A stretch of DNA of 64,000 nt, taken from Staphylotrichum longicolle (Eukaryota > Ascomycota > Sordariomycetes > Sordariales > Chaetomiaceae). How positions within the stretch are numbered: position 1 is the stretch's first letter; each line of letters begins with the position of its first letter. Of the stretch, positions 53,617-64,000 are shown in pieces. Both the position numbers and the translations under genes were made by a program. Below the pieces are notes generated by a model. That model ran no database searches. It was not told the DNA's origin and saw only the letters and a list, made by a program, of their open reading frames with translations. Location of the stretch: NCBI GenBank assembly GCA_019096155.1, contig JAHCVI010000003.1:1860001-1924000 (forward strand). Direction: 5' to 3'.

Positions 53617-54370
53617 CTAGGGTACAATCTCCTTCTCCGCCAACATATCCCAAGTCGGTTTCGGCAGCTTCAGATCGACGCCACGCTCATACCGCCCACT
53701 TGCCACCTTCGTCGCGACATACTCGCGAGCCACCTTCTCGATCTTACTCCAATCCAGCTCCGACGTGCCAACGGCCTTGCCATCTACCTTTATCGCGTCC
53801 AGAGCATTAGCCAGCCACGTGCGACAGCGCCATTCCGGGTCATTTTGCACCACTGAAATGTTGCGAAAAATTTCCACAAGCCGCTTCTCGTCCTCAACCT
53901 TGGCGATCAGGACGCGGACAAGGAGGTTGACGGTGCTTCTGACGTTGGCGAGAGGTACTTCTTCGTACACCCACCCCGTGAAGGGTGAGTTCTTGACGTG
54001 GTAGCGAACGCCGGGCACTTCGCTATGGGATTCGACTTTGGGTCCTACCAGGAAGCCCCAGTGGTATCTGATCAGATGAATCACTGAGTAGGAAAAATAG
54101 GGAGGAGGAAGACAGCAAGAAAGACAGCAAAGAGTACAGCAAGAAAGCATGGAAGACGGCGAGGAAGACAACGCGGAAGACAAAGGGGAACACAACGGGG
54201 AACACAACCATGAAAGAAACGAAGGAGACAGTAAGGGAGGCAGCGAGGAAGACAGTGAGGAAAGAGACGAGATAAGAATGGACAAAGTCGCTGACGTACC
54301 TGCGTTCCTCGTTGTTGGTTACCCCGCTGGGGTACAGAGCGACATACAGCCGTTTCTTGTTGGAAACCAT
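53617..54370 (-). CDS. DUF6914-type conserved fungal protein
   Basis: Exons 54370-54300 and 54067-53617; 522 nt, 173 residues. The first exon encodes VSNKKRLYVALYPSGVTNNE. The second continues with YHWGFLVGPKVES, GVRYHVKNSPFTGWVYEEVP, LLVRVLIAKVEDEKRLVEIF, WRCRTWLANAL and LPKPTWDMLAEKE. This pattern is a well-known conserved hypothetical family in Pezizomycotina without known function. No signal or membrane segment. The intron (54299-54068, 232 nt) is four times the usual length here because of internal low-complexity sequence. Confidence 0.85.
54100..54280 (+). repeat. Degenerate GA-rich repeat inside an intron
   Basis: The + strand is almost pure purine with recurring units of the types GAAGACA, GAGGAAGACA and GGGGAACACAAC. 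On the coding (minus) strand this is a long pyrimidine tract of TCTTCCTCG-like units. It explains the enlarged intron of the DUF6914 gene. Confidence 0.7.
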
Positions 54371-56294
54371 CTTGGCGTTTGCAAGCAGCGACGGGTCCCG
54401 TGAGTTACGTGACGTGAGAGGGATGACGTGGGAGGGTTGTATGGAACGGGCACGGACAAAGATGGTGGATGCCAGACGTCAATTCAAGAGCGGTTCCAAC
54501 GGAATACAAGTATTGATTTCCCTTGCCGGACGTTGCGATTCAAACGGTTCCTTCCACCAACATCACCTGCGAAAACAACCCAATCAGGAAAGTCGAGGCC
54601 CGTAAACGCGCGCCTCTTCAAACCGTTAAGCGCCTTGCGCTGGCCCTCAAGAGCGACCACCCAGACTTCTGCTCTGTCGCAACACAACATCCGAGACGGC
54701 TGAAAATGGAAATGGCGGTTTATGCCACTGACAGCAACGCGGAAACAGGGAATCGAAAACAACTCATCAAAGAAAATAGCGCTGAACAGCAATGTGCTAG
54801 ATAGGTACTTCGCCTGTCAAAGCTTCAAGAGGTGAACAAGCCGGGTTCGCGGACGAACAAATGATGATTTGTGGCGTTGAAGCGCCGAAGACATGCAAAG
54901 AAGGACCAACCGAACTTGTGAGCAACAAAAGACGAGGGGCAGAAACGCAGGGAGCGCAGAAAACGTCTTATCTCAGCACAAGAAAGCGTGGCCTTCCCTC
55001 TCGACAACCCCCAGACCACCAAGCACCGACCCTCAAGCCACCACCTCCCCCCTACAACGTCCGAAAACAATAAAGACACCCTTCCCAACCGTCCCCATCA
55101 CCCGCCAACCATAATCCTACCCCCTCCAATCCCCGTACCACCTCCCCGGGTCCTTATCAGCACTGCACCCACCCCCTCCAAGCCACACCACAACCCCCCG
55201 GCGGGGCAGAGATAACAACCCTCAACCCCCACGAACCCCAGCCCAGCCCGGGCCGGCCCTGCCCTGCCCTGCCCTGCCCTGTCCTGCCCTTTCCTGCCCT
55301 GCCACCCAGCCTTCCCACCCCTCCCCCGTCCAGGCACTGGACTGATAAGAAGCCCGACCTGGTATCTCTCCGATTGGTTACCGCACCCCCGGAGACGAAA
55401 AGCCACACACCGCGAGCCGACCCGAAAGGCAAGGAACGGAAACGAGGGGGGGGTGATATGTAAGGTACCGATCCAGATGAGATGTGGCGATCCGGGGGCG
55501 GGAGAGGCCAGGGGGGGTAAGGGAAGGAAGGGAGGGTCGATCCGACCCGCTCACTCGTAGTGTCCCATCATTGCGGCACAGTGGTACATCATGTTCGTAC
55601 ACTGATGACTGCTGAGGAGTAACCCAGAGGATGGAGGTGTCGATGACGTTGTCCTGTGTTGATCTCCTCCATCGTTCAAACAGGGGGATGGATACCGATT
55701 GACCGGGTGATCCTGACATGGGACTCTCCATCGTGAAGGCTCCTTGAGGCATAAGTTGTGGGATTGTGTGTGTTTCAGATGATCCTGCATGTCTGGAACG
55801 ACGATGGATCATGCCGGTGTTGACGAGTCCCAACTCTGGGCATCGTGAGCCGGACGACAGGAGGTTCTTCACTGTTGACACAAGAACAACTGGCGCAAGA
55901 GAGGTCGTGTGATGAGAGGACAATGTCGCCGTCCATCTCTGTCTATTGATGATATTATGCCTGTACCGTTTCCCAATGACCCGTGGCGCCCTACAGTAAT
56001 GATCTATAACACGCATCTCCAAACACCCATATGCTCTCGGCCGGTCCGAGCCATGCATTAGCCCTAAGAATATCAAAGCTGTCAAGCAGGCAGTAGCGCC
56101 TCTAAGTATCCTCGTCCCTTTTTGTGACCAGCCCCGTGGGAAAGATCTAAGCGAGAGTAGGTCCCGAAAATGTGTAACGTGTGAAAAAACGAAAAAAGGG
56201 CAGAGTGTCCTCCGCAAAACTCAGCGTGATCCCGGGCTACGGCTCGCGGGGCGCTTCTCAAAAACGAAAGAATCCAAGCCAAATCGATCCCCAC
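54371..56294. other. Intergenic, 1.9 kb
   Basis: Upstream of the DUF6914 gene and downstream of glutamine synthetase (both minus). It contains a C-rich region (54990-55340) with a GCCCT array. A long minus-strand frame (56217-55378) lacks an ATG start and family features. Confidence 0.5.
55256..55300 (+). repeat. GCCCT pentanucleotide microsatellite
   Basis: Nine consecutive 5-bp units: five perfect GCCCT, then GTCCT, GCCCT, TTCCT and GCCCT. It lies within a C-rich strand-asymmetric region. Confidence 0.9.
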
Positions 56295-57770
56295 TTAGAC
56301 GGCACCATAAATCGTCTCCATGAGGATACCAGTGACACGGTAAGGATCCGCGTTGCTAGCCGGCCTGCGATCCTCGAAGTAACCACAGCCCTTAGCAGCG
56401 ACCTCGCGCGGAATACGGATGGAGGCACCACGGTTGGCGACACCACTAGGTTTTGGTCAGTCATTGCTCAATCGGATGGTGCACGAGTGCAACTTACTAG
56501 GTGAAGGTGTCGATGGCGCCGGTCTCGTGGCGGCCGGTCAGGCGCTTCTCGTTGTCCTCGCCATAGACGGCAATGTGCTCCATGTGGCGGCTCTCGAGCT
56601 TCTTGATGGCAGCCTCGATGGCCTTCATGCCACCGTCCTCACGCATCTCCTTGGTGGAGAAGTTGCTGTGCATGCCGGCGCCGTTCCAGTCACCAGGGAT
56701 GAGCTTGGGGTGCAGCGAGACCTTGACGCCAAAGTCCTCGGCAACGCGGGCGAGGATGTAGCGAGCAACCCACAGATCGTCACCCACTAAGGGAATCGTC
56801 AGTAACCTGTTCTGACAGGATAGAGTGCGCGATGCGAACTTACTGCTGATGCCGACGCAAGGGCCGACCTGGAACTCCCATTGTGACTTGCTGACCTCGG
56901 CGTTGGTGCCCGAGATCTTGACACCGGCGTAGATGCAGGCGCGGAGGTGGCTCTCGACAATATCGCGCTGCACAACGCGTCCGGCACCGACACCGCAGTA
57001 GTAAGGGCCCTGAGGAGCAGGGAAGCCCTGTGAAAATGAGTCAGTCATTGCATTCAAAACAACACACTGGATATCCAATGGCGTGTGAGTCACATACGTT
57101 CGTGGGCCAGCCATACGGCCTGTCGTTCAGGTCCAGGAGAGTGTATTCTTGCTCGAGGCCGAACCACGGCTGGGTCTCGGCATGAGCCTGCATGAGTTTC
57201 GCGCACTCATGACGGTAGTTGTACTTGTTCGGGGTGCCGTCGTGGTTCCAGCATTCTGTCAGGACACTAACGACCAAGTTAGCGCATGGTTCCTTGACTG
57301 GATGTTCAGCTGCGTCTGGGTCCCGTCTGAAACGTACATAATGTTGTTGTTGCCCCTGCGGAAGGGGTCGGGGTAGACGGCGCAGGGGCGCAGGTAAACA
57401 TCGGAGTTCTCGCCGGGGGCTTGGCCGGTGGAGCTGCCGTCGAAGTTCCAGATGGGCAATGTCTCGACATCCCACTGCTTGCCGTCATCGCGAGGCTCGA
57501 GAGTCTGCAGGCGGAGTCAGCTGTCTGTTGGTCTTTGTGTTGAATGCTAAAGTGTCATTTGGGGACATACGCGAGTCTTGGAACGAGTGTTGCCCTCGGA
57601 ATCGATCCAAACGTACTCGGCAATGACGATTCCCCTCTGGTCGAGGTCGGTGTACTTGTTGACGATCTCTGACCGAGAAACGGAAGCATCTGTTGTCGCC
57701 TGCGCACAAAACGTGTTAGTTAGCTTGCTGCGGCGGTGCGACGGCGGGCAGTGCTGTGTGACCATACCAT
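56295..57770 (-). CDS. GLN1: Glutamine synthetase (type II, eukaryotic)
   Basis: Seven coding exons: 57770-57768 (ATG only), 57699-57571, 57504-57338, 57266-57098, 57027-56844, 56786-56498 and 56445-56295. Total 1092 nt, 363 residues, as expected for the family. Marks: IVIAEYVWIDSEGNTRSKTR, LPIWNFDGSSTGQAPGENSD (the DGSS signature), RHECAKLM, FGLEQEYTLLD (metal Glu), PQGPYYCGVGAGR, ISGTNAEVSKSQWEFQVGPC, IPGDWNGAGMHSNFSTKEMR (ATP-binding), TGRHET and GVANRGASIRIPRE (glutamate and phosphate Arg). It makes glutamine from glutamate, ammonia and ATP in the cytosol. CGATAA sites upstream fit nitrogen control. Confidence 0.96.
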
Positions 57771-60675
57771 GGCTGCGGTGCTGCTGAAGCGGCTCTGGGT
57801 ATCTGAGGGTGTTTGGGGGGGAAAGGAGGATGACGGCGGGGCGAGACAATGAAACTGATGTTGGAGATGATGCAAAAACAGAAACAAGGAAAGTCAATTG
57901 GTGACGAAGAGTGGAATCGGGGCGGTTGCAGAGGAGTCACATTTCAGTGCTGGGACCGAGGGAATTTTATCGGCGGCGAGTCGGAGGAGCCCCGCATGGG
58001 GTGGCGGGGCCGTGGGGCGCATTGCAAAGACATCGACGGCTTCAGTTTCTCCTGACCTGCCTTGACCTTGCCGGTCCCTGACTTTCTTTGCGACGGCCAA
58101 ACACGCGACAAGCCCAACCCGTCTCGTTCCTCGCCAATAGCGTTCCCCTAGGCGGCCTGAAAGGGGGCGTTGCACGGCGACCCGCTTTTGGGCGAGACAC
58201 ATGCAGCCCAATGAGGGGTTTTCGAGACTGTCACTTTATTCTTAGCGACGTTACCCGGCCCGCCGGGCCCTCCGATAAGCCCCGGCCAGCCCACCCCACC
58301 ATGCATGCGATCGCCATGGGTCACCGATCTCGACCCGTGTTATCGGGGGCCCCTCATTCGCCAACCGCCCTGTCTTGCGTAAAGGGCTGACGCCAAAAAG
58401 CCCGCAGCCAGCTGCCGCAACCGTCTGCCACCCGTCGCGCAGCTCCCAAGGTCAAAATTTCTGGGGTAACCCAGCGCAAACGCGACAAATTCCATCGTGT
58501 CATGTTTGCAGCTTCGCAAACGTCTGAATCTCATTCTTTGCAGGTCACCAGCCCATCGGAACTCATTAGATCGAGTGACACAAATGGGGAATCCCCATGC
58601 GAGTTCCTCCACCGCGGTCAGGCCCTCGTCTTCACCGCTCCGCCGCTGGCCTTGACCTTCGGGTTCTAAACTTAACCCTGATACGAACTTCGTGAGCGGC
58701 CTCAAAGCCGGAGACCAGGACACCAGGACGGATTGGCCAGTGGCGTTTCACTCGCCACCTGACCGTTTGTGGCTCGGCTATGACGCCCCGGTCTGTGGGG
58801 CGGCAGGGCGGTGCCAGCGGCCTTCCAGGGCATTCAGCCGGACCAGCCAACAGCTGACCGCCAATCCCGACGTCATCTCGTCACTGATTTAACCGCATGA
58901 GTATTCACGTGATTACCCGCATCGCAGCCATTGCCGAACCCTGTCCCCACAAGCCGAATCCCGGAACGCATGTGGTGCATCTCACATTCCTTCTCTCGTC
59001 TCCAGATGTAGTGCCGTTCCCGTCCCTCCAACAACTGGTCTCGGAACCCTGACTGTTTCGTTAGCACCATGCACATTCGAGGCGAACGACCTGAGCGAGA
59101 TTGCCGTTTCCGGGGTTCTGCATTGGGACTACCTGCCCAGCGTTAGAAGTGACGGAGGCAATCGTCGAAGTCACCCGAATTCGCCGAGGTTACAAGTCAC
59201 TAGTACGAGCCATCGGGATTCACGCCACGGCGTTCCCGTACACATGACGCTTGATCGTGTGTAAGCCGCGGCATGTCACAGCCTCAACAGACCCTCAGCC
59301 CTACCCGTTTCGTCCACTTCACTCGCAAGCGTTGCCCTTCTCCAACACGAAGTGATTTCCTGTTACAGTTCCCTTGAGGACAGATATCTGTGAGCGACAT
59401 CGGCTGTTGGACTGCAGTGAGCAGCAAAACACGAATCCGTAAACATCGGGCCATCCCACGTTAGGGGTCAACTCTGCTTGCTTGATGCCGTGCCCAGCCC
59501 GATCTGATCGATGACCCCTATTCTTGCAAGAGATCCGATTGCGACCATCATTAGCTCAACACCCACACCATTGAGCAACTACACTAAACGCCACTTGGCT
59601 GATCCAGCTTTCGACATTGCAACTTGCAGTCAGTGGCTGAAATTGATCCACACGTCGATGAATGATGCAATGAACATTAAAACCAACCTGAATGGCGCCG
59701 CCAAGGTGGGTCCAGGGTCATCTGTTGCCCAGTCAACGAATTGGCTGCCTCCTGTTGTTGCCCCTTACCCCTGAATCCTCGCATCGAAGTGAAGCAAGTA
59801 AATGACCCTCCACAAAGCTTCCAAGACGAGTCAGTCTGGGTCACTGGCCATGGTACCACGGTTCAACTATTTTGTTGACCAACTTGAAATCTGCTGTACT
59901 CTCCCTGAGGTATTGCTTGAGCTGGCAAGGCAGCCTTTGGATCACGGAATCCCCAAGACGACTCATGGCACTAGGGCTAAATGTTGGCGGCACAGCCGTG
60001 TTGTATTTGCCTCTTGTCTTCTGAAAGTTAATCTACTAAGTCCTGAGTGTTGCACGAGAGAGAATCGGCATGACGGTTGCTCTATTCTCCATGACACCCC
60101 GTGTTCACAGGTCGCCGTCAGGGCATCTCTGAATCTTAGGGTATTTCAACGTCAAGGTGCAAAAGGATGAGAAGCCTTGTAACTTTCTGCTACGGGTGGT
60201 GACTAGCAGCCTTTTTTGCTAATTGTGGCCACTCGTCTGTCTCCAAAAAACAACTTTGAGTTGCTGAGCTAAAACGTTTGGCAGTGCCGTGTGGTTGCTG
60301 AGCGGAATGTGTAGGTTCAATTGCTCTTGGGGGCTCTCTGTCAAGCCGGACTAGCAGCCACATTGACGGCTACTATGAAGAGGTGCTGCCTGAGCTTAGA
60401 CCTCATGTGTGATTCCATCTGAAGTTGATTCAATATCTGCACACCGCGCAACGCGTGACTTCCTGCCTGGAGCTCGATGACCTGTCCCCAAACTTGCTTG
60501 ACGTGTTTTTATCACGCTGCTCCGGCGCGTCGCGCAAAAAGTTGTTGCTGGCTTTCTTTTTTCCTTCGACCTCATCCGCAATTTTCTCCTCACTGCCCAC
60601 CCTGTTGCACAGCTTTCCACCCATCCAAGTACCGCGATCAGCGCAGTCGAAGCGCTTTCGATCCAAACCACCGCA
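57771..60675. other. Intergenic, 2.9 kb, no gene seen
   Basis: Divergent region between glutamine synthetase and the RNase H-fold gene. Small open frames are present but none has splice structure or motifs. It is the largest gene-free stretch in the window. Confidence 0.45.
57967..58345. promoter_or_regulatory. Three GATA-factor sites upstream of glutamine synthetase
   Basis: CGATAA (the HGATAR site of AreA/NIT2-type nitrogen regulators) occurs at 57967-57972 (as TTATCG), 58273-58278 and 58340-58345 (as TTATCG), all within 600 bp of the start codon. Binding is inferred from the motif only; such hexamers also occur by chance. Confidence 0.35.
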
Positions 60676-62303
60676 ATGCGTAAGTCTTCATTATTTTCCT
60701 CTTCGCCAAGCTCGCCGCGGCGGCGCATCCATCGTCGGTCACTGGATGGAGTCTTCGTGACCAATCGAGAAGCGCTGGCAAACTGCGCTGCGCCGCCGGG
60801 ATGTTTGGAATCACGGCGTCAAAATCGAAATGCGAGCCCGACGCTCGGTGTTGCCTCCAGATCAAGCTGTCAGCAGCTCTTCTTCACTGGAAACCCGCTT
60901 TTGGACGTTGTATGACATGTCTGGACAAGGCATCAAGCAATTCGATCATGGATGGCAACATGACCTTTCCGTCTCGATTCCGCCCTTTTCTGCAATTTTT
61001 CTTTCTTTTCTTTTCTCTTCTTTTCTTTCTTTTCTTTTTTTTTTGGCTCCCGTACGATGTTGCGACGAACCAAGCTTTAATCTGGTTGTAGTACACTGAA
61101 CGGTTTTGCTAACCCGCGATTTTGGCTTCCCCAGTTTCCGTCAAAACATCCCGCAAAGGGCCGAGAAAGCGGCTTGTTGCCCTCCACCGAGAAGTCAAGG
61201 TCTCCATTCGTGTCCCAAACGATGTCGAGAGACCATCGAAGCGGGTGCGGACTGGCGGCCAAGTCAAGGTGTTCGATCCGATCACGTACGAGGCACCCGC
61301 TGCTTGGGCTCCCCGGCCACCCTTTTCAGCCGCGGACCGGGACAAACCGCTCAATTTTCACCATGTTTCTTGCAAACCCCGAGCTGAGGCCATTGAGGAT
61401 GCTCACGCAATATCGATGCTGCCTGAGGTGAAAGACGATGTCGTGCGGCTTGTCTTTTACGTTGACGCCTCAGTCGGAAACATCCACGACACCCGGGTTA
61501 GGGGCCCTGGTGCCTACTCTGTGGTTTATAACCACGGAAAGGAAAAGAGATGGGAAATCCAAGCCTGGTTTGTGGACAGAATGTTTTCTATTCAGTGGGG
61601 GGAGATGATGGCAATTGCTGAAGCCATCAACATGGCAATCTTGCGCCTCAGGATGATGGTCCATCAGTACACCCGTGCTGAGGTTTACATTCTCAGTGAC
61701 AGCGCATCAGGCTTGGAGTTTTTGATTGGCAACGAAGGCCAAGAAGAGGCCAGCCACCATGTCATCCTGCGCCCTTTGCGAGGTTTCATCACCAGGGCAT
61801 GTCGCGAGCTGACCACCGGCCTCAACGCCCGGCTGAGGATAAGCTTCATTCCCGGACACAGACACAACATCGGGGGCCATATCCTTGCGGACAAGATGGC
61901 TTATGCTGCGTACTTCATTGGGTGCAAAAAGGGAGAACAGCCCAACCCGACAGCAGCAACATCTCAGCAAGTTATCTCAGACACCGCTTCAACGCATCCT
62001 CCCCGTGGCGCCACCGAGGGTTCTCTGGTTGCACCAACAACGACCCATTGCAGCATTTGGGCCGTCCTGCACCACCGCTCCGTTCGCGCACTTGCCGAAT
62101 TTGAAGAGCACGAGAGACTTCGACGGGGCCAACCAATGAGCTCAAAACAAGAGGCGAGGCTTCGACGCTTAACCAAGATCCTGGCGTTGCCTAAGCGAGC
62201 CGGGGACTGGAGGGTTCAAGAAGTAAAATCCCTGGTGAGCAGCGTTGGCCAATTTCTCTCTGTTTCCGACCGGGAGAAGGCCCGCTTCATGTACAACGCG
62301 TGA
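60676..62303 (+). CDS. RNase H-fold protein, probably element-derived
   Basis: The large exon ends at 62303. Its frame is open upstream but lacks an ATG before 61417. A good model is a 4-nt first exon (ATG C at 60676-60679, donor GTAAGT) spliced over 455 nt to 61135, giving 390 residues in phase. The basic N-terminus is followed by an RNase H fold (~105-275): LVFYVDASVGN (first Asp), GAYSVVYNHGKEKRWEIQAW, QWGEMMAIAEAI (Glu), AEVYILSDSASGLEFL (second Asp), and RISFIPGHRHNIGGHILADK (His region and last Asp). All four catalytic acids appear present. No reverse transcriptase, LTR or integrase is adjacent, so it looks like a stand-alone, possibly domesticated, domain from a LINE-type element. The C-terminal ~110 residues are helical and basic. 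Confidence 0.65.
60996..61044 (+). repeat. T/C tract (TTTTC-like repeats)
   Basis: A 49-base pure pyrimidine stretch of TTTTC and TTTC units lies about 90 bases upstream of the acceptor of the long first intron of the RNase H-fold gene. Confidence 0.85.
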
Positions 62304-62952
62304 GCTCGCGAGACGCGGAGTGTAAGATCAAAGTCGGGGCGGATTGATGTCCGGGTTTGCATTTATTGCAGATAGTATGGACAAAGGGCTGTACAGAGAC
62401 GGTTTATTTGACAAGACAAAAGGCAAGTCGCTCTACTGAATCCGCGATAGAAGTTAGCCACTAACACGAGGAGAGGAAACAGGGCAGGAAAGGTTATTTA
62501 CACCTAGCTAGCAGCGAACGTGGATTGGGAGGCGGCCGGTCACATTGCGAGAATCCTGATGGCTGGCTGGAAAGACTGTTCTGCTGGGAAAGGCGGTAAT
62601 TAGATGTTCAAGACTTGTAATAGATGGCCAAGATAAACAAAATTGTCGAAGTATGCATTCATGTTCTCTACACCACTCCTGAGTGCTTTGGAAAGCTGCT
62701 TGTGTGTTGTTAACTGATCGATACTGTGACTTGAACTTGCGTCTGCTCTCTGGGTTGGTGATGCGAAGTAGAAAGTGACAGAGGACTGGCCAGTAGTTCG
62801 GGCGTGGGCACAACAGCAAAAGAAGTATCGGGAGAGGGAACCAGCCTGGAAATTCGGAAGGAGCTGAACCAACTTGCCCAACCAGTGTGGGGCAGGGTTT
62901 ATAAGGCGCTCTGGCGGAAGCACAAGCAAGTTGTGGCGTGGCAACTAGGCAG
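62304..62952. other. Intergenic, no gene seen
   Basis: 3' region of the RNase H-fold gene and upstream sequence of the candidate RNA. No coding feature recognised. Confidence 0.45.
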
Positions 62953-63171
62953 AAAGGAGTCAGTGGTGTAGTTGTCTGCATGTGGGAAGTCGTCTGCGCA
63001 GGGGACCGTGTATGCCAGCTCGGGTTCGATTCCCGGCGTATATAGAAAAGGGTGCGGGTTTATAGAGGACCCCAACCTGGGCAGCGGTCCGGCTCCCAAG
63101 GCCCTTGGTTCGACTCCAAGGCTGAACTCCTTTCTAAGCCGAAGGGCTTAGGATCCTGCCACCATTTTTTT
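62953..63171 (+). ncRNA. Candidate structured RNA polymerase III transcript (tRNA-like internal promoters)
   Basis: An A-box-like TGGTGTAGTTG is at 62964-62974. Two exact B-box matches follow: GGTTCGATTCC (63023-63033) and GGTTCGACTCC (63107-63117), each the loop of a perfect hairpin. AAAGGAGTCAG (62953-62963) pairs with CTGAACTCCTTT (63122-63133) with one bulge, closing the whole region. A perfect 7-bp hairpin (63134-63151, loop GAAG) and a T7 run (63165-63171), a Pol III terminator, follow. No ordinary tRNA cloverleaf fits: the acceptor and anticodon arms do not pair at normal spacing. It may be an unidentified ncRNA, a tRNA-derived SINE or tRNA relics. Family not identified. Confidence 0.4.
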
Positions 63172-63525
63172 GCCCTTTCCTATTTACATTTTGCTTTTCC
63201 AGAGTTCCATTTCCTAGTTTTACACCTCCGGCAACGATCCATTCACGAGTTGACCTGCTGCCTGCCAACGCGGTCGATGCCTTCCAATGATGACCTTGCC
63301 TGTTCTTGCCTACAACTTCTCGATGACCTCAAGGACAAAAAGCCCCAGCCTTTTCTTTCAGAACAAACTGGCAAACAAACACATCCGGTTGTTTCCGTCG
63401 AAAAATCACCTAAATGCTACCCACCCCCGCCTGTTCCTGCACTGCCATCATCATCACACCCGCACCACCCCATTCATTTTGAGTTCACTCCCTTTCTTTT
63501 ATCCGCGTCCTCTCCCAGCCTAACC
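63172..63525. other. Intergenic, no gene seen
   Basis: Between the candidate RNA and the 3' end of the last gene. Nothing recognised. Confidence 0.45.
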
Positions 63526-64000
63526 TTACGACGGCGGCACCGGCGGCACCGGCGGCGGCGGCGGCACCAACTCAACAAACAAATCCCCCGGAAACGCCCT
63601 ATCCGGCTCGTACCGCGCCACGACGGGTACATCCACGCTCGTCGCGACATCGTACGTCTGCACCACCACCCCGCTCAACAGAAAACTCAGCTCGTCGATC
63701 CGGCTCGCCGGCCACGACCCGCTCACGCTCCGCGGCCTCACCGTCAGCGTGAGCGTCCGGCCGCCCAGGTCGAACTGCGCGACGACCACGAAGCGCATGT
63801 TGGAGAGCATCGCCGCGCCGCCGCCGCTGAAGCGGTAGTCGGACCCCTGCGCGACGAGCGGGCGCGGCGGGCCGAGCGGGACCGTGAAGGAGAGGGACGT
63901 CAGGAGGAAGTCCTGCTCCGTGCCCGGCGTGAGGACGATGGAGAAGACGAGGTCTTGCTTGGCGCTGTTGGGGAGCATCGGGATTTGGGAGAGCCCTGCT
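63526..64000 (-). CDS. Conserved-looking beta-rich protein, 5' part beyond window, function unknown
   Basis: The frame is open from the right edge to a stop at 63526; about 157 C-terminal residues are visible. The sequence is rich in Val, Leu and alternating hydrophobic residues typical of a beta sandwich (QDLVFSIVLTPGTEQDFLLT; MRFVVVAQFDLGGRTLTLTV; VVQTYDVATSVDVPVVARYE). It ends in a Pro-rich tail (VPPPPPVPPVPPS). High third-position G/C supports coding. No catalytic motif seen; family not recognised. Confidence 0.65.
   Translation of the reverse strand, partial: AGLSQIPMLPNSAKQDLVFSIVLTPGTEQDFLLTSLSFTVPLGPPRPLVAQGSDYRFSGGGAAMLSNMRFVVVAQFDLGGRTLTLTVRPRSVSGSWPASRIDELSFLLSGVVVQTYDVATSVDVPVVARYEPDRAFPGDLFVELVPPPPPVPPVPPS

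Noticed and set aside
55378..56217. 280-codon open frame on the minus strand downstream of glutamine synthetase
   Set aside because: It begins with TTG and not ATG, lies where the 3' UTR is expected, and its product has no recognisable motif or fold pattern.
62957..63045. An ordinary tRNA gene built on the first A/B box pair
   Set aside because: The acceptor stem (GAGTCAG) has no partner after the T arm, and no 3' half of the anticodon stem is found at normal or intron-extended spacing.
63071..63130. A second tRNA using TGGGCAGCGG as an A box
   Set aside because: The A box is one base short, the acceptor arms do not pair, and there is no room for D and anticodon arms.

Overview
The window is genomic DNA of a filamentous ascomycete. 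Protein genes lie on both strands and are broken by short introns, mostly 50-80 nt with GTRNGT donors. The gene families are typical of Sordariomycetes: Pth11/rhodopsin-type membrane proteins, DUF7025 AAA proteins, STAND proteins, CBM1 secreted proteins, and a Dfg5-like GH76. A soil or plant-litter member of the Sordariales (Chaetomiaceae-like) is my best guess; this is inferred from family content only. No bacterial operons, CRISPR arrays, ribosomal RNA genes or intact transposons were seen.

Layout. 1-10 kb: a transferrin-receptor-like M28B membrane protein (partial), a very long gene joining a degenerate DUF7025/AAA ATPase to a CorA-like two-helix membrane tail, a degenerate protein-kinase-fold gene, and a TenA/THI-4 gene. 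12-20 kb: a Na+/H+ antiporter, an unknown polytopic membrane protein, and a flavin monooxygenase. 21-28 kb: a rhodopsin-like membrane protein, guanylate kinase, a sugar transporter with a frameshift, and a divergent intronless TATA-binding-protein paralogue. 29-38 kb: a disordered unknown protein, a second rhodopsin-like protein, a possible gene remnant, and a NACHT-type STAND protein. 38-52 kb: secreted and carbohydrate-linked genes (CBM1 protein, CE2-like esterase, UDP-glycosyltransferase, ricin-B-type lectin, GH76 wall enzyme) with an 85-residue protein and a small membrane protein between them. 52-64 kb: an APH-fold kinase, a DUF6914 protein, glutamine synthetase with an ATG-only first coding exon, an RNase H-fold protein, a candidate RNA polymerase III transcript, and a partial unknown gene at the right edge.

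The genes do not form one pathway. The only loose grouping is the 38-52 kb block of wall, polysaccharide and glycosyl functions. No biosynthetic cluster with a backbone enzyme is present. The features most worth follow-up are the AAA-CorA fusion with damaged Walker motifs, the pseudo-peptidase, the TBP paralogue, the STAND receptor without C-terminal repeats, the structured Pol III-like RNA near 63 kb, and four single-frame disruptions in otherwise well-kept genes (TenA, sugar transporter, glycosyltransferase, GH76). At least two of the disruptions fall in C/G homopolymers and may be sequence errors.

Exon boundaries were worked out by hand from splice signals and reading frame. For most multi-exon genes the exon lengths sum to a multiple of three, which supports the models. 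Family assignments come from recalled family signatures and no database search was run.
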